DNA of 64,000 nucleotides from Lactococcus termiticola (GTDB lineage Bacteria; Bacillota; Bacilli; Lactobacillales; Streptococcaceae): NCBI RefSeq assembly GCF_003116835.1, contig NZ_BFFO01000002.1:1-64000 (forward strand), read 5' to 3'. The translations under genes and the position numbers were made by a program. Positions 26,629 through 35,797 of this stretch are shown piece after piece. The notes below the pieces were generated by a model. The model searched no databases. It saw only the letters and a list, made by a program, of their open reading frames with translations, and was not told the DNA's origin. Each line of letters opens with the position of its first letter. Position 1 is the stretch's first letter.

Positions 26629-27594
26629 ATGAACAAGGAAACAAAAAAAGTAGTGATTATCGGAGATGGTGCTGTGGGTTCGACCTATGCCTACACGCTA
26701 GTCACGAGCGATATTGCAGATGAAATCGGGATTTTTGACATCAATAAGGACAAGGCGAATGCAGATAGTCTGGACCTCCTGCACAGCCTGCCCTACTCGG
26801 CGGTTACGAATAAGAAAATATACGCTGCTGACTATGCAGACTGTAAGGACGCTGACATTGTGGTCATCACGGCTAATGCACCGGCGGCCAACTTTGACAA
26901 GGGCTTTGACCGCCTGCTCTTGCTCAAGAAAAATGTCTCTATGGTCAAGGGCATCACTGAAGAAGTGATGGCATCTGGCTTTGACGGGATTTTCTTGATT
27001 GCATCAAACCCGGTCGACGTCATGTCTCAGATTGTGGCCGAAGTCTCAGGACTGCCTAAGAGCCGTGTGATTGGGACGGGGACGATTCTTGAGACCGCCC
27101 GTTTGCGGACGATTTTGGCCGGGCACTTTCAGATTGACCCTAAAAACATCCACGGCTATGTCCTTGGCGAGCACGGGGCTTCTAGCTTTACAAGCTGGTC
27201 AACGACGACGATTGCCAGCCTTCCCTTGATGTCCTGGCTGGATCAGAAGCCAGTGGCTGATTTGCCAAGCTTTGATGCGATGGACGAGGAGGTCCGCCAG
27301 GTCGGCTTTGAGATTTTCAAGGGCAAGGGCAATACCAGCTTTGGGATTGCTGGTGTCCTCGCCCGGATTACTAAAGCGATTTTTAGAAATGAAAGCAGGA
27401 TTCTTCCGATTTCCGCCCATCTGAATGGAGAATATGGCGAAGAAGGCCTCTATATCGGTGTTCCTGCGGTTATTGATGCGACCGGTGTCCGTGAGCTGAT
27501 TACTGTCCCTCTTTCCGATGAGGAAATGGAAAAATTTAAGGCTTCAGCCCAGTTGCTGAGGGATCATTTTAATAGTATTAAGGACGAACTCTAA
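26629..27594 (+). CDS. ldh: L-lactate dehydrogenase paralogue
   Basis: NAD-dependent L-lactate dehydrogenase family protein of 321 residues. The Rossmann loop [10 protein letters not shown] is at 12-21, the substrate Arg block ETARLRTIL near 150 and the catalytic His in [12 protein letters not shown] near 184. It is monocistronic, not in a pfk-pyk-ldh operon as the main lactococcal Ldh is, and sequence features such as the [15 protein letters not shown] start differ from that enzyme, so it may be a secondary LdhB/LdhX-like form or a 2-hydroxyacid dehydrogenase. AAGGAGC lies upstream. Confidence 0.85.
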   Translation: MNKETKKVVIIGDGAVGSTYAYTLVTSDIADEIGIFDINKDKANADSLDLLHSLPYSAVTNKKIYAADYADCKDADIVVITANAPAANFDKGFDRLLLLKKNVSMVKGITEEVMASGFDGIFLIASNPVDVMSQIVAEVSGLPKSRVIGTGTILETARLRTILAGHFQIDPKNIHGYVLGEHGASSFTSWSTTTIASLPLMSWLDQKPVADLPSFDAMDEEVRQVGFEIFKGKGNTSFGIAGVLARITKAIFRNESRILPISAHLNGEYGEEGLYIGVPAVIDATGVRELITVPLSDEEMEKFKASAQLLRDHFNSIKDEL

Positions 27595-27619
27595 AAAGCC
27601 TGCAGAAGTCAGGCTTTTA
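27594..27619 (+). terminator. Terminator of ldh
   Basis: AAAAGCCTG and CAGGCTTTT form a perfect hairpin. Its 3' side runs straight into the coaE promoter. Confidence 0.85.
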
Positions 27620-27628
27620 TGCTAAAAT
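27620..27628 (+). promoter_or_regulatory. Leaderless promoter of coaE
   Basis: TGCTAAAAT, an extended -10, ends six bases before the coaE ATG at 27635. No Shine-Dalgarno sequence fits between. The arrangement TATGnTAAAATA.AGC.ATG is repeated before the gene at 40517. Confidence 0.65.
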
Positions 27629-27634
27629 AAAGCC

Positions 27635-28243
27635 ATGAACAAAGCAATCGGAATCACAGGTGGCATCGCAAGTGGCAAGTCAACAGTCGTTGACTTTTTG
27701 ATGTCTGCGGGCTATGAGGTGGTCGATGCTGACAAGCTGGTTCGCTCGCTCCAGGCTCCTGGTGGCCAGCTCCATCAGGCGATTTTTGAGCATTATGGTC
27801 CGGATTTTTTTGATGAGCAAAATGAGTTAATCCGTGAAAAGTTAGGAAGCCGGATTTTTTCAGATGACAAGGCCAGAGCAGAGCTGGGGAGCCTCCAGGG
27901 CAAGATTATCCGGGCCAATCTCTATCGGCTGGCTGAAGAAAAAGTGGCTGAAAAATTAAAAGATGGCCTCTTTTTTATGGATATTCCCCTCTTATTTGAG
28001 CAAAACTATGATGAGCTCTTTGATGAAATCTGGCTGGTGGCCCTGCCAGAAGGCCAGCAGATAGAGCGACTGATGGCGAGGAATCAGCTGACAGAAGCAG
28101 AGGCGAGGCAAAGAATTGCAACACAGTTGCCTCTGGAAGAAAAAATAAAGCGGGCAACGACAGTCTTGGATAATTCAGGGTCATTGGAAGTCCTTCAAAG
28201 ACAGGTTCAGACAGCCTTAGAGAAAGCAAGAAATGCGGGTTAA
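27635..28243 (+). CDS. coaE: CoaE, dephospho-CoA kinase
   Basis: CoaE performs the last step of CoA synthesis. Walker A is GGIASGKST (residues 9-17); the lid and CoA-binding region follows with DADKLVR near 33 and DIPLLFE near 114. The length is 202 residues. The mRNA looks leaderless. The 3' end overlaps rpmG in another frame by 11 bases. Confidence 0.94.
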   Translation: MNKAIGITGGIASGKSTVVDFLMSAGYEVVDADKLVRSLQAPGGQLHQAIFEHYGPDFFDEQNELIREKLGSRIFSDDKARAELGSLQGKIIRANLYRLAEEKVAEKLKDGLFFMDIPLLFEQNYDELFDEIWLVALPEGQQIERLMARNQLTEAEARQRIATQLPLEEKIKRATTVLDNSGSLEVLQRQVQTALEKARNAG

Positions 28244-28379
28244 AATCACACTTCGCTGCACGCAATGTGGCAGTAAAAATTATATTAGCAGTAAAAATAA
28301 GGCCAGCCATCCTGAAAAGGTAGAGTCCATGAAGTTTTGTCCCAAGGAAAGGGCGGTGACTCTCCACAAAGAGGAATGA
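28233..28379 (+). CDS. rpmG: Ribosomal protein bL33, one Cys pair incomplete
   Basis: This 48-residue basic protein matches L33: [23 protein letters not shown] at the start and VTLHKEE at the end. The first zinc pair (Cys9, Cys12) is intact. The second pair is reduced to a single Cys (KFCPKE), so zinc binding is probably lost or altered. It overlaps coaE, a usual neighbour in Streptococcaceae. Paralogues of L33 are common and this may be one of two or three. Confidence 0.85.
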   Translation: MRVKITLRCTQCGSKNYISSKNKASHPEKVESMKFCPKERAVTLHKEE

Positions 28380-28391
28380 TTTCCGAACGAT
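28379..28391 (+). promoter_or_regulatory. PurBox 1 of purH
   Basis: ATTTCCGAACGAT matches at 12 of 13 positions and overlaps the rpmG stop. Its centre is 64 bp before the -10 TAAAAT at 28449-28454. Confidence 0.8.
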
Positions 28392-28408
28392 TAAAATGTT
28401 AGACAGAG

Positions 28409-28433
28409 AAAAGTCCGTCCAGGGCTTTTTATT
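28409..28433 (+). terminator. Terminator of rpmG between PurBoxes
   Basis: AAGTCC and GGGCTT form a short hairpin followed by T-rich sequence. It lies between the two PurR sites as in purF. Confidence 0.6.
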
Positions 28434-28443
28434 GTCGAACAAT
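28431..28443 (+). promoter_or_regulatory. PurBox 2 of purH
   Basis: ATTGTCGAACAAT keeps the CGAAC core and lies 52 bp after box 1, the same spacing as at purF. Confidence 0.65.
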
Positions 28444-28481
28444 CTAGCTAAAATGAAGTTATAACAAATTTGGAGGAAATC

Positions 28482-30029
28482 ATGACAAAAAGAGCACTCA
28501 TCAGCGTTTCGGATAAGACGGGCATTGTAGCATTGGCAAACAATCTGGTCGATTTAGGCTGGGAGATTATTTCCACTGGTGGAACCAAGGCCAGTCTTGA
28601 TGAGGCAGGGGTCAAGAGCCTTGCGATTGAAGAGGTCACTGGCTTTCCTGAAATGATGGATGGCCGGGTCAAGACCCTCCATCCTCTGGTGCATGGGGGC
28701 TTGCTGGGCCGTCGTGACCTGGAAGACCACATGTCAGCCATGGCAGAACACGGCATCCAGCCGATTGACCTGGTCGTGGTCAACCTTTATCCATTTAAGG
28801 AGACCTTGCTGGCTGGTGGAGACTACGCTGAGATGGTCGAGAAAATTGATATAGGGGGACCTTCGATGCTGCGTTCTGCGGCCAAGAATCACGCCAGTGT
28901 TACTGTCCTGACCGACCCGGATGACTACGCCCTGGTCCTGGATGAACTTTCCAAAAATGGAGAAACGAGCTTTGAGACACGTCAGAAATTGGCGGGGAAG
29001 GTCTTCCGCCATACAGCGTCCTATGATGCCCTGATTGCCAGCTACCTGACGGAGCAGTTGGAAGTCAAAGAGACTGAAAATTTAACGCTGACCTACCAGC
29101 TCAACCAGACCATGCGTTATGGAGAAAACAACCACCAGTCTGCGACCTTTTATGAGTCAGCCCTGCCGATTTCCTACTCGATTGCCCAGGCTAAACAGCT
29201 CAACGGCAAGGCCCTTTCCTTCAATAATATCCGTGATGCAGATGCGGCGATTAAGATTGCACGTGACTTCTTAGAAATGCCGACCGTTGTTGCTCTCAAA
29301 CACATGAACCCTTGTGGTATTGGGCAGGCTTCCACGATTGGAGAAGCCTGGGACTTTGCCTATGAGGCTGACCCTGTTTCCATTTTTGGAGGGATTATCG
29401 TCCTCAATCGTGAGGTAGATGCAGAGACGGCCCAGAAGATGCACGAAATCTTCCTGGAAATCATCATTGCCCCAAGCTATAGCCCAGAGGCCCTTGAGAT
29501 TTTGACAACCAAGAAGAAGAACATGCGGATCCTGGAGCTTGATTTTTCTGAAGCCGAGGCTTCTAAGAAAGAGGCTGAAGTGACCGGCGTGCTTGGCGGT
29601 ATCCTGGTCCAAGAGCAGGATGTCATTGAAGAAGAGCCAGATAGCTGGGAAATTCCGACGGCTAAAAAGCCTACGGCGACTGAGTTTGAAGCCTTGAAAT
29701 TTGCCTGGAAGGCCGTGAAATTTGTCAAGTCAAACGGAATCATCGTGACCAACGACCACCAGACCTTGGGTGTCGGCCCAGGCCAGACCAACCGGGTGGC
29801 TTCGGTCAAGATTGCCCTTGAGCAGGCGACTGAAAAAGGCCTGGACAATGCAGTCCTTGGTTCTGACGCCTTCTTCCCTTTTGCTGACAATATTGAAGTG
29901 ATTGCTGAGGCTGGTGTGAAGGCCATCGTCCAGCCGGGTGGATCTGTGCGTGATGATGAAGTGATTGCAGCCTGCGACAAGCACGGGATTGCTATGGTAT
30001 TTACTGGGATTCGGCATTTCAGACACTAA
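28482..30029 (+). CDS. purH: PurH, AICAR transformylase/IMP cyclohydrolase
   Basis: This bifunctional enzyme makes IMP. The N-terminal MGS-like cyclohydrolase domain covers about 1-190 ([32 protein letters not shown]). The transformylase domain follows, with [11 protein letters not shown] and the catalytic Lys-His block [12 protein letters not shown], and [10 protein letters not shown] near the end. The start at 28482 has GGAGG nine bases upstream. It has 515 residues. Confidence 0.96.
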   Translation: MTKRALISVSDKTGIVALANNLVDLGWEIISTGGTKASLDEAGVKSLAIEEVTGFPEMMDGRVKTLHPLVHGGLLGRRDLEDHMSAMAEHGIQPIDLVVVNLYPFKETLLAGGDYAEMVEKIDIGGPSMLRSAAKNHASVTVLTDPDDYALVLDELSKNGETSFETRQKLAGKVFRHTASYDALIASYLTEQLEVKETENLTLTYQLNQTMRYGENNHQSATFYESALPISYSIAQAKQLNGKALSFNNIRDADAAIKIARDFLEMPTVVALKHMNPCGIGQASTIGEAWDFAYEADPVSIFGGIIVLNREVDAETAQKMHEIFLEIIIAPSYSPEALEILTTKKKNMRILELDFSEAEASKKEAEVTGVLGGILVQEQDVIEEEPDSWEIPTAKKPTATEFEALKFAWKAVKFVKSNGIIVTNDHQTLGVGPGQTNRVASVKIALEQATEKGLDNAVLGSDAFFPFADNIEVIAEAGVKAIVQPGGSVRDDEVIAACDKHGIAMVFTGIRHFRH

Positions 30030-30042
30030 AAAGCATAAAATG

Positions 30043-30069
30043 AAGGGCAGGACCTCCTGTCTTTTTTTT
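30043..30069 (+). terminator. Terminator of purH
   Basis: GGCAGGA..TCCTGTC hairpin followed by T8. Confidence 0.8.
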
Positions 30070-30113
30070 GCTCTGTCTTCATGGTCTAATAATGTCGTTT
30101 TCTCTGATTTACG

Positions 30114-30189
30114 GTATAAGTGACACTGCTTATAACTCGCCTTGCTCGAACAAGCAGACGTCAGCTCTTATATGCGCTGACTAGTCACC
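30114..30189 (+). ncRNA. Structured segment before ispA
   Basis: Three hairpins follow each other: GTATAAG/CTTATAA (30114-30137), CTTG/CAAG (30142-30155) and GTCAGC/GCTGAC (30161-30182). The loop of the first contains GTGAC, which can pair with GTCAC at 30185-30189 as a pseudoknot. It lies upstream of the ispA promoter, so it is not an ispA leader. No promoter of its own was identified. Confidence 0.35.
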
Positions 30190-30210
30190 TCGTTAGGAAA
30201 AAATAAACAA

Positions 30211-30239
30211 TTGCCGTTTTTATTTTTTTCCGTTATAAT
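30211..30239 (+). promoter_or_regulatory. Leaderless promoter of ispA
   Basis: TTGCCG (30211-30216), 17 bp, TATAAT (30234-30239). The ATG at 30247 starts eight bases after the -10, where transcription should begin. No ribosome-binding site exists. Confidence 0.7.
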
Positions 30240-30246
30240 TATGCTA

Positions 30247-31098
30247 ATGACAACAAAGATTGAAAGGCTCGAGCGAGTCTTAGAAGACATATACCAGGAC
30301 CAGGAAATCCCGCTTTCACTGCGGGCGGCCTGTAGTTATTCGTTGATGGCTGGGGGCAAGCGGATTCGGCCAGTGATGATGCTGGATTTGATGGAGGCTT
30401 TTGGCCTGGAGCTCAGTGAGGCTCACTACAGGCTGGCTGTGACGGTTGAGATGATTCATACCGGTTCTCTGATCCATGATGACCTGCCTGCCATGGATGA
30501 TGATGACTATCGGCGTGGCAAGCTGACTAGCCACAAGCAATTTGACGAGGCGACCGCGATTTTGGCCGGCGATGCCCTTTTCTTTGATCCCTTCTGGTTA
30601 TTGTCTCGACTGGATTTTCCAGCTGAGCAAGTCGTCAAGCTGGTCGAGGCTCTGGCCTATGCCTCAGGCAGTTATGGCATGGTGGCCGGTCAGATCTTAG
30701 ATATGGCTGGGGAAGGCAAGAGCCTGAGCTTGGCAGAGATTGAAGCCATTCATGAGCGAAAGACGGGACGACTGCTGACCTTTCCTTTTTTAGCGGCCGG
30801 GATTGTCGCTGGTAAGGATGATGCCGAGCTTGAAAGCTTGCGTGAGACAGGGCAAAGCCTTGGCCTTGCCTTCCAAATCAGGGATGATATTCTGGATGTG
30901 ACAGCGAGCTTTGAGGCCCTTGGCAAGACGCCGGGCAAGGACTTGGTCGAAGAGAAGTCGACCTATGTGTCGATTTTAGGCCTAGATGAAGCGAAGGCAA
31001 CATTGAGCAAGCTTTTGAAGCAAGTAAAAGAAGAACTTTCCAAATATGGAAATCAGCCAGTGATGGACTTAATCGCTGGCCTAGAAATAGGACAATAA
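30247..31098 (+). CDS. ispA: IspA, farnesyl diphosphate synthase
   Basis: This polyprenyl synthase makes C15 (possibly C20) prenyl diphosphate for undecaprenyl phosphate and quinones. The first Asp-rich motif is DDLPAMDDDDYRRG and the second FQIRDDILD. The ATG at 30247 (MTTKIERL) was preferred over 30241 because the transcript should begin there; 283 residues result. It heads ispA-tlyA-argR-recN, a typical Firmicute order, although xseAB that often precede it are not here. Confidence 0.92.
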   Translation: MTTKIERLERVLEDIYQDQEIPLSLRAACSYSLMAGGKRIRPVMMLDLMEAFGLELSEAHYRLAVTVEMIHTGSLIHDDLPAMDDDDYRRGKLTSHKQFDEATAILAGDALFFDPFWLLSRLDFPAEQVVKLVEALAYASGSYGMVAGQILDMAGEGKSLSLAEIEAIHERKTGRLLTFPFLAAGIVAGKDDAELESLRETGQSLGLAFQIRDDILDVTASFEALGKTPGKDLVEEKSTYVSILGLDEAKATLSKLLKQVKEELSKYGNQPVMDLIAGLEIGQ

Positions 31099-31099
31099 G

Positions 31100-31909
31100 G
31101 TGAAAGAAAGAGTAGATGTGCTCGCCGTCAATCAGGCCCTCTTTGAGACCAGAGAGCAGGCCAAAAGAGGCGTGATGGCAGGCTTAGTCGTAGATGCCAA
31201 GTCTGGCGAACGTTTTGACAAGCCGGGCCAGAAAATCGAAGAGAATACAGAGCTAAGGCTGAAGGGCGAAAAGCTCAAGTATGTTTCCCGAGGTGGCCTA
31301 AAGCTTGAGAAGGCTTTGGACGAATTTGAAATTTCCGTATCTGGAAAAACCTGTTTGGATATTGGTTCATCGACCGGTGGCTTTACAGATGTCATGCTCC
31401 AAAGCGGGGCAGAGAAGGTCTATGCCCTCGACGTCGGGACCAATCAGTTGGCCTGGAAGATCCGTCAAGACGAGCGGGTTATTGTCATGGAGCAGTTCAA
31501 TTTTAGAAATGCGACACTGAGCGATTTTCAAGAGGGACAGCCAGAATTTAGCTCGATTGATGTGAGCTTTATCTCGCTGGATCTCATTCTTCCGACACTT
31601 TACGGGATTCTAAAAGAAGCAGGCCAGGTCGTCGCCTTGATTAAGCCACAGTTTGAGGCAGGCCGTGAACAGGTCGGAAAAAACGGCATTATCAGAGATG
31701 CTAAAGTCCACGGCCAGGTCATTGAAAAGGTTCTGACAACGGCGACCAGTCTTGGTTTTTCTGCCCGCCATCTTTCCTTCTCTCCGATTAAAGGCGGAGC
31801 CGGAAATGTTGAGTTTCTCGTTGAGCTTGTCAAAGATGGCAAGGGAGAGATTTCTGAAAATATTAGTATTCAAGCCGTATTGGCCCAGGAAAGGGAGGAA
31901 TTGGATTGA
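31100..31909 (+). CDS. tlyA: TlyA-family rRNA methyltransferase
   Basis: 2'-O-methyltransferase of the TlyA/hemolysin A family. The N-terminal S4 RNA-binding domain covers about 1-65 (RVDVLAVNQALFETREQAKRG); the FtsJ domain has the SAM loop CLDIGSSTGGFTDV near residue 92. It starts with GTG one base after the ispA stop; AGGA lies ten bases upstream. It has 269 residues. Confidence 0.92.
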   Translation: MKERVDVLAVNQALFETREQAKRGVMAGLVVDAKSGERFDKPGQKIEENTELRLKGEKLKYVSRGGLKLEKALDEFEISVSGKTCLDIGSSTGGFTDVMLQSGAEKVYALDVGTNQLAWKIRQDERVIVMEQFNFRNATLSDFQEGQPEFSSIDVSFISLDLILPTLYGILKEAGQVVALIKPQFEAGREQVGKNGIIRDAKVHGQVIEKVLTTATSLGFSARHLSFSPIKGGAGNVEFLVELVKDGKGEISENISIQAVLAQEREELD

Positions 31910-32358
31910 TGAAAAGAGAAGAGCGACTGGCTTTTATCTCAGATTTGATTGAAAAAGAAGAAGTGAAAACCCAGGATGACCTGGTGGAAAGCTTTACTGA
32001 GGCTGGTGTGACGGTCACACAGGCGACGATTTCACGGGATATTAAGAGCTTGGCCCTAGTAAAAATCCCCAGCCAGACCGGAGGTTATTGCTATGCCCTG
32101 CCTCAAAAAGCGGTGCAGGCGACGACCGACTATGCTTCGGATGACTTTTTAGCAGACATGGTCTTTCAGGCTAAAATTAAAGATGAGATGATCAGCATCA
32201 CGGCAAAGCCAGGCACGACAGCCGTTATTAAGCGTGAGCTAGTCGCCCGCTTTGATGCCAAAGAGCTTTTTTCTATCTTAAATGATGATGACAGCCTCTT
32301 AGTGATTGCGAGCAGTAAGGCTTCCGCAAAGAAAATCTATCAGGCCCTGAACGATTAA
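31909..32358 (+). CDS. argR: ArgR/AhrC-family arginine repressor
   Basis: This 149-residue arginine-responsive regulator has an N-terminal winged helix (about 1-70, with VTQATISRDIKSL) and a C-terminal oligomerisation and arginine-binding domain (GTTAVIKRELV, NDDDSLLVIA). It overlaps the tlyA stop (TGATG). Its place between tlyA and recN is conserved. Lactococci carry two such proteins, and which paralogue this is cannot be told here. Confidence 0.9.
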   Translation: MKREERLAFISDLIEKEEVKTQDDLVESFTEAGVTVTQATISRDIKSLALVKIPSQTGGYCYALPQKAVQATTDYASDDFLADMVFQAKIKDEMISITAKPGTTAVIKRELVARFDAKELFSILNDDDSLLVIASSKASAKKIYQALND

Positions 32359-32367
32359 GGAGTAGCA

Positions 32368-34029
32368 GTGTTACAAGAAATTGCCATCAAGGATTTTGCC
32401 ATTATTGAAGAGGTCCACCTGGCTTTTGAGTCGGGCATGACTATCCTTTCGGGAGAGACGGGGGCTGGGAAGTCCATCATTATTGATGCCATGAGCCTCT
32501 TGCTTGGAGCTAGGGCCTCTTCAGACTTTGTCCGTCACGGGCGTGAAAAGGCCGAGATTCAAGGCCTCTTTTTTGCTGACCGCAATCCTGAGCTTGATGA
32601 AGCCTTGGAAGAAGCCGGTCTTGAAGCAAGCCAGGAGCTGATTCTCCGCCGGGAAGTCTTTGCCAATGGCCGTTCAAGCTGTCGGGTCAATGGCACGCTG
32701 GTCAATCTGGCGACACTCAAAAGGATTGGCGAATGCCTAGTCGACATCCATGGCCAGCACGACAATCAGGAGTTGATGAATGCCAAGCAACACCTGAATC
32801 TCCTGGATGAATTTGGCGACGAGGCCTTTGAGGCCCTAAAGTCAGACTATCAGGCAAAATTTGAGACCTATAAGCAAATCCGAAGCCAGCTGGACCTCAA
32901 GGCTAAAAATGAAGCTGAATTTGCAGAACGCATTGAAATTTTAGAATACCAGGTCGAAGAAATCGAAGGGGCCGACATTGACCTACAGACAGATGAGGCC
33001 TTGATTGCCCGCCGTGACAAGCTCCGTCATGCCAAGGAAATCGTCGATGCCCTGAACACGTCCCACATGGCCCTGGATGACGAAGAAATTTCCAGTCTTG
33101 GAAATATCCGGACGGTCATGGCTGAGCTCGAAGGCATCTCAGAGCTTGACCCAGAATATCAGAGGCTGAGCGAGCGGACGACCGATGCCTACTATCTGCT
33201 GGAAGAAGTCGATGACCGCATCCTTGCCCTGGTCGATGACCTGGACTTTAATCCGACCGAGCTGACCCAGCTAGAAGAGCGGATTTTGACGCTTAATACC
33301 CTCAAGAAGAAGTACGGCCCAGAGCTCTCTGACGTCCTGAATTACCTGGAAAAAATCCAGAAGGACCTGGCCAATCTGACAGGGACCGAAAGCAATGGCG
33401 AAAGCCTGGAAGATGCCTTAAAAACGGCCCAGTCAGCCTTGATAGAAGCCAGCAAGGCCCTGAGTAAAGCAAGACATGCCCTGGCCAGCGAGCTTGAGGA
33501 TGATGTCAAGCAGGAGCTGGCTGACCTCTACATGGAAAAGGCTGATTTTAAGGTCGATTTCCAGCAGGGGAAATTCTCCAGCCGTGGAAATGAGCATGTC
33601 GAATTCTTTATCCAGGCCAATCCTGGTGAAGGCTTTAAGGCACTGGCCAAGACGGCCTCTGGTGGCGAGCTTTCCCGCCTGATGCTGGCCATTAAATCCA
33701 GCTTTTCAAGACGGGAAAACAAGACCTCTATCGTCTTTGACGAGGTCGACACTGGTGTTTCGGGTCGGGTTGCCCAGGCGATTGCCAACAAGATTTATAA
33801 GATTTCTCAGAGTGGTCAGGTGCTGGCCATCTCCCACCTGCCACAGGTGGTTGCTATTGCTGACACACAATTTTATATTGAAAAAATATCAGAAGATGAC
33901 CTGACCACATCGACCGTCCGCAAGCTGAGCTTAGAAGAACGGGTTCAAGAGCTGGCCAAGATGCTGGCAGGCGATGACCTAACGCCAGAAGCACTGGCCC
34001 AAGCCGATCGTTTACTGAAGAAGAATTAA
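32368..34029 (+). CDS. recN: RecN, DNA repair SMC-like ATPase
   Basis: RecN acts in double-strand-break repair and recombination. Walker A is SGETGAGKS (28-36); long coiled coils span about 150-370; the ABC signature TASGGELSRLMLA and Walker B SIVFDEVDTGVSG lie near 430-465. It starts with GTG at 32368 after AAGGAG. It has 553 residues, the usual length. Confidence 0.94.
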   Translation: MLQEIAIKDFAIIEEVHLAFESGMTILSGETGAGKSIIIDAMSLLLGARASSDFVRHGREKAEIQGLFFADRNPELDEALEEAGLEASQELILRREVFANGRSSCRVNGTLVNLATLKRIGECLVDIHGQHDNQELMNAKQHLNLLDEFGDEAFEALKSDYQAKFETYKQIRSQLDLKAKNEAEFAERIEILEYQVEEIEGADIDLQTDEALIARRDKLRHAKEIVDALNTSHMALDDEEISSLGNIRTVMAELEGISELDPEYQRLSERTTDAYYLLEEVDDRILALVDDLDFNPTELTQLEERILTLNTLKKKYGPELSDVLNYLEKIQKDLANLTGTESNGESLEDALKTAQSALIEASKALSKARHALASELEDDVKQELADLYMEKADFKVDFQQGKFSSRGNEHVEFFIQANPGEGFKALAKTASGGELSRLMLAIKSSFSRRENKTSIVFDEVDTGVSGRVAQAIANKIYKISQSGQVLAISHLPQVVAIADTQFYIEKISEDDLTTSTVRKLSLEERVQELAKMLAGDDLTPEALAQADRLLKKN

Positions 34030-34037
34030 GGAGTGCG

Positions 34038-34946
34038 ATGAAAGCAGTCTACCAGACATTTTGGAAAAATTATAGAGAAATTAATGGTCGAGCAAGCCGG
34101 CGGGATTTTTGGCTGACTCAACTGGTCCATCTGCTGGTCCTGGTCGGACTAGCCCTCTTGGCCTTGATTTTCAAGCTCCTTGACAGTTTTTCTGTCCTGC
34201 CGAGCTTTTGGACGGCTCTGAGACTGACCTCTCTGCTTTTGCTGGCGAGCTATCTGCTCATCAGTCTCCTGCCAAATCTGAGCCTGATGATTCGGAGGTT
34301 GAATGCAGTAGGCCTGCCAAAGCTCTTGGTCCTTTTGATGCTTGCTCCAGTCGTTGGTCAAATTGTACTTATCATCTTTTTATGCCTGCCTGACCAGCGT
34401 GAAAGATTGCTTTTAGGCCTTTCTCCAGTTGTGGAAGAATCTGAGAAGACAGGGCCAAAGCAGGCCTTGATGGATTATTTCCGGGGCTATTTTGACTTTA
34501 CTGGTCGGACGAGCCGAGCTGGCTTTTGGTGGATGGCCCTTTTCCTGGTGATTCTCGGCCTTATCCTGACGGGGATTTATGGGACGGGCTGGCTTTTGTC
34601 AGCAGTCCTCCATCTTGAAGGTCCGGCTCCGATTCTTTTTGTCCCTGTAGTGGGGCTGTCTGTGCTTCTGGCAGTCGCCCTGGTCATCCCGACGCTGGCC
34701 ATGCAGGTCCGCCGGCTCAGAGATGCTGGGCTTGCAGGTAAGTGGACGATCCTGATTTATGGGGGAATCCTGTTGAGCTTATTGTTGAGTCGTTCTTTGG
34801 CCTATGTCAGTCTTATCAGCTATGGGCGAAATAGCTATGCGATGCTTGAGCAACTCCTCTTTTTGTTGGCCCTGGTGCTGATGCTTGCGATTTTTGTTTT
34901 TAGTTTAACGCCAAAAGACGGTCTTCTGGAAGAGGTTGAAGACTGA
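34038..34946 (+). CDS. Membrane protein with two DUF805 domains
   Basis: The function is unknown. The 302-residue protein contains two copies of the DUF805 pattern: YREINGRASRRDFW (about 14-27) followed by a membrane block, and YFDFTGRTSRAGFWW (about 152-166) followed by another. In total seven to eight hydrophobic segments are seen. Most DUF805 proteins have one such domain of about 120 residues, so this is an internal duplication. It follows recN by eight bases and ends at a strong terminator. Confidence 0.8.
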   Translation: MKAVYQTFWKNYREINGRASRRDFWLTQLVHLLVLVGLALLALIFKLLDSFSVLPSFWTALRLTSLLLLASYLLISLLPNLSLMIRRLNAVGLPKLLVLLMLAPVVGQIVLIIFLCLPDQRERLLLGLSPVVEESEKTGPKQALMDYFRGYFDFTGRTSRAGFWWMALFLVILGLILTGIYGTGWLLSAVLHLEGPAPILFVPVVGLSVLLAVALVIPTLAMQVRRLRDAGLAGKWTILIYGGILLSLLLSRSLAYVSLISYGRNSYAMLEQLLFLLALVLMLAIFVFSLTPKDGLLEEVED

Positions 34947-34976
34947 AAAAAAGCCTGACTTTTTCAGGCTTTTTTG
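34947..34976 (+). terminator. Terminator of the ispA-recN operon
   Basis: AAAAAGCCTGA and TCAGGCTTTTTT form a perfect hairpin. Its T-run forms part of the spacer of the proB promoter. Confidence 0.88.
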
Positions 34977-34977
34977 T

Positions 34978-34983
34978 TATAAT
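34978..34983 (+). promoter_or_regulatory. Promoter of proB with very short leader
   Basis: TATAAT ends ten bases before the proB ATG (34994). A CTGACT 17 bp upstream lies inside the terminator hairpin. The predicted leader is about 3-5 nt and lacks a ribosome-binding site. Confidence 0.6.
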
Positions 34984-34993
34984 ATTGTAGATA

Positions 34994-35797
34994 ATGATCA
35001 GAAAAAATATCCTCCAGGCCCGGCGTGTGGTCGTGAAAATTGGAACCTCGTCGTTGATTCTTCCCAATGGAAAGATTAATCTTTCTAACATTGATGATTT
35101 AGCCTTTACGCTCAGCGATTTGAACAATAAGGGCTATGAGGTCATCCTCGTGACCTCAGGTGCTGTGGGCGTCGGGATGAATGTTCTCGGTCTTGAGAAA
35201 AAGCCTGACGAATTAGAAAAGAAGCAGGCCTTAGCTTCAATCGGCCAGGTCGAGCTCATGAGCCTCTATACACAGGTTTTCCACCGCTATTCTCAAAAAG
35301 TCTCACAACTCTTATTAACCCGGGATGTGATTGACTATCCAGAAAGTAGGAAGAATGCGACCAATGCACTGGAAGCCCTGCTAGAGCTGGATATAATCCC
35401 CATCATCAATGAGAATGATGCGATTGCTGTCGATGAGATGGAACATCAGACCAGGTTTGGCGATAATGACACGCTGGGAGCCATTGTGGCTAAGCTTGTC
35501 GGGGCCGACCTGATGATCATGCTCTCAGATATTGACGGCCTTTATGACAGGAATCCTAATCTTTATGAGGATGCAAAGATATTTAGAGAAATCCATGAGA
35601 TTACAGACAATCTGATGGCAATTGCCGGCGGTGCAGGTTCTAAATTTGGAACTGGAGGAATGGCCTCAAAGCTCACTGCTGCAGCGCTTCTCTTTGAAAA
35701 TGGCCAGGAAATGGTCTTGAGCAATGGTTCTCGAATTCGTGAGATTCAGGCGATTGTTGAAGGAAAGGAAATTGGGACTTATTTTGCGAAATTATGA
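34994..35797 (+). CDS. proB: ProB, glutamate 5-kinase without PUA domain
   Basis: ProB catalyses the first step of proline synthesis, phosphorylating glutamate. The amino-acid-kinase fold is clear: [10 protein letters not shown] at 12-21, [13 protein letters not shown] near 55, [10 protein letters not shown] near 142 and [12 protein letters not shown] near 221. At 267 residues it lacks the C-terminal PUA domain of longer enzymes, as is normal in streptococci. proA, which usually follows, is absent; a fem gene begins inside the end of proB instead. Confidence 0.92.
   Translation: MIRKNILQARRVVVKIGTSSLILPNGKINLSNIDDLAFTLSDLNNKGYEVILVTSGAVGVGMNVLGLEKKPDELEKKQALASIGQVELMSLYTQVFHRYSQKVSQLLLTRDVIDYPESRKNATNALEALLELDIIPIINENDAIAVDEMEHQTRFGDNDTLGAIVAKLVGADLMIMLSDIDGLYDRNPNLYEDAKIFREIHEITDNLMAIAGGAGSKFGTGGMASKLTAAALLFENGQEMVLSNGSRIREIQAIVEGKEIGTYFAKL

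Noticed and set aside
35794-35796. ATG overlapping the proB stop as start of the first fem gene
   Set aside because: This ATG is in a different frame from the fem reading frame and hits a stop after two codons. A TTG start inside proB is required.
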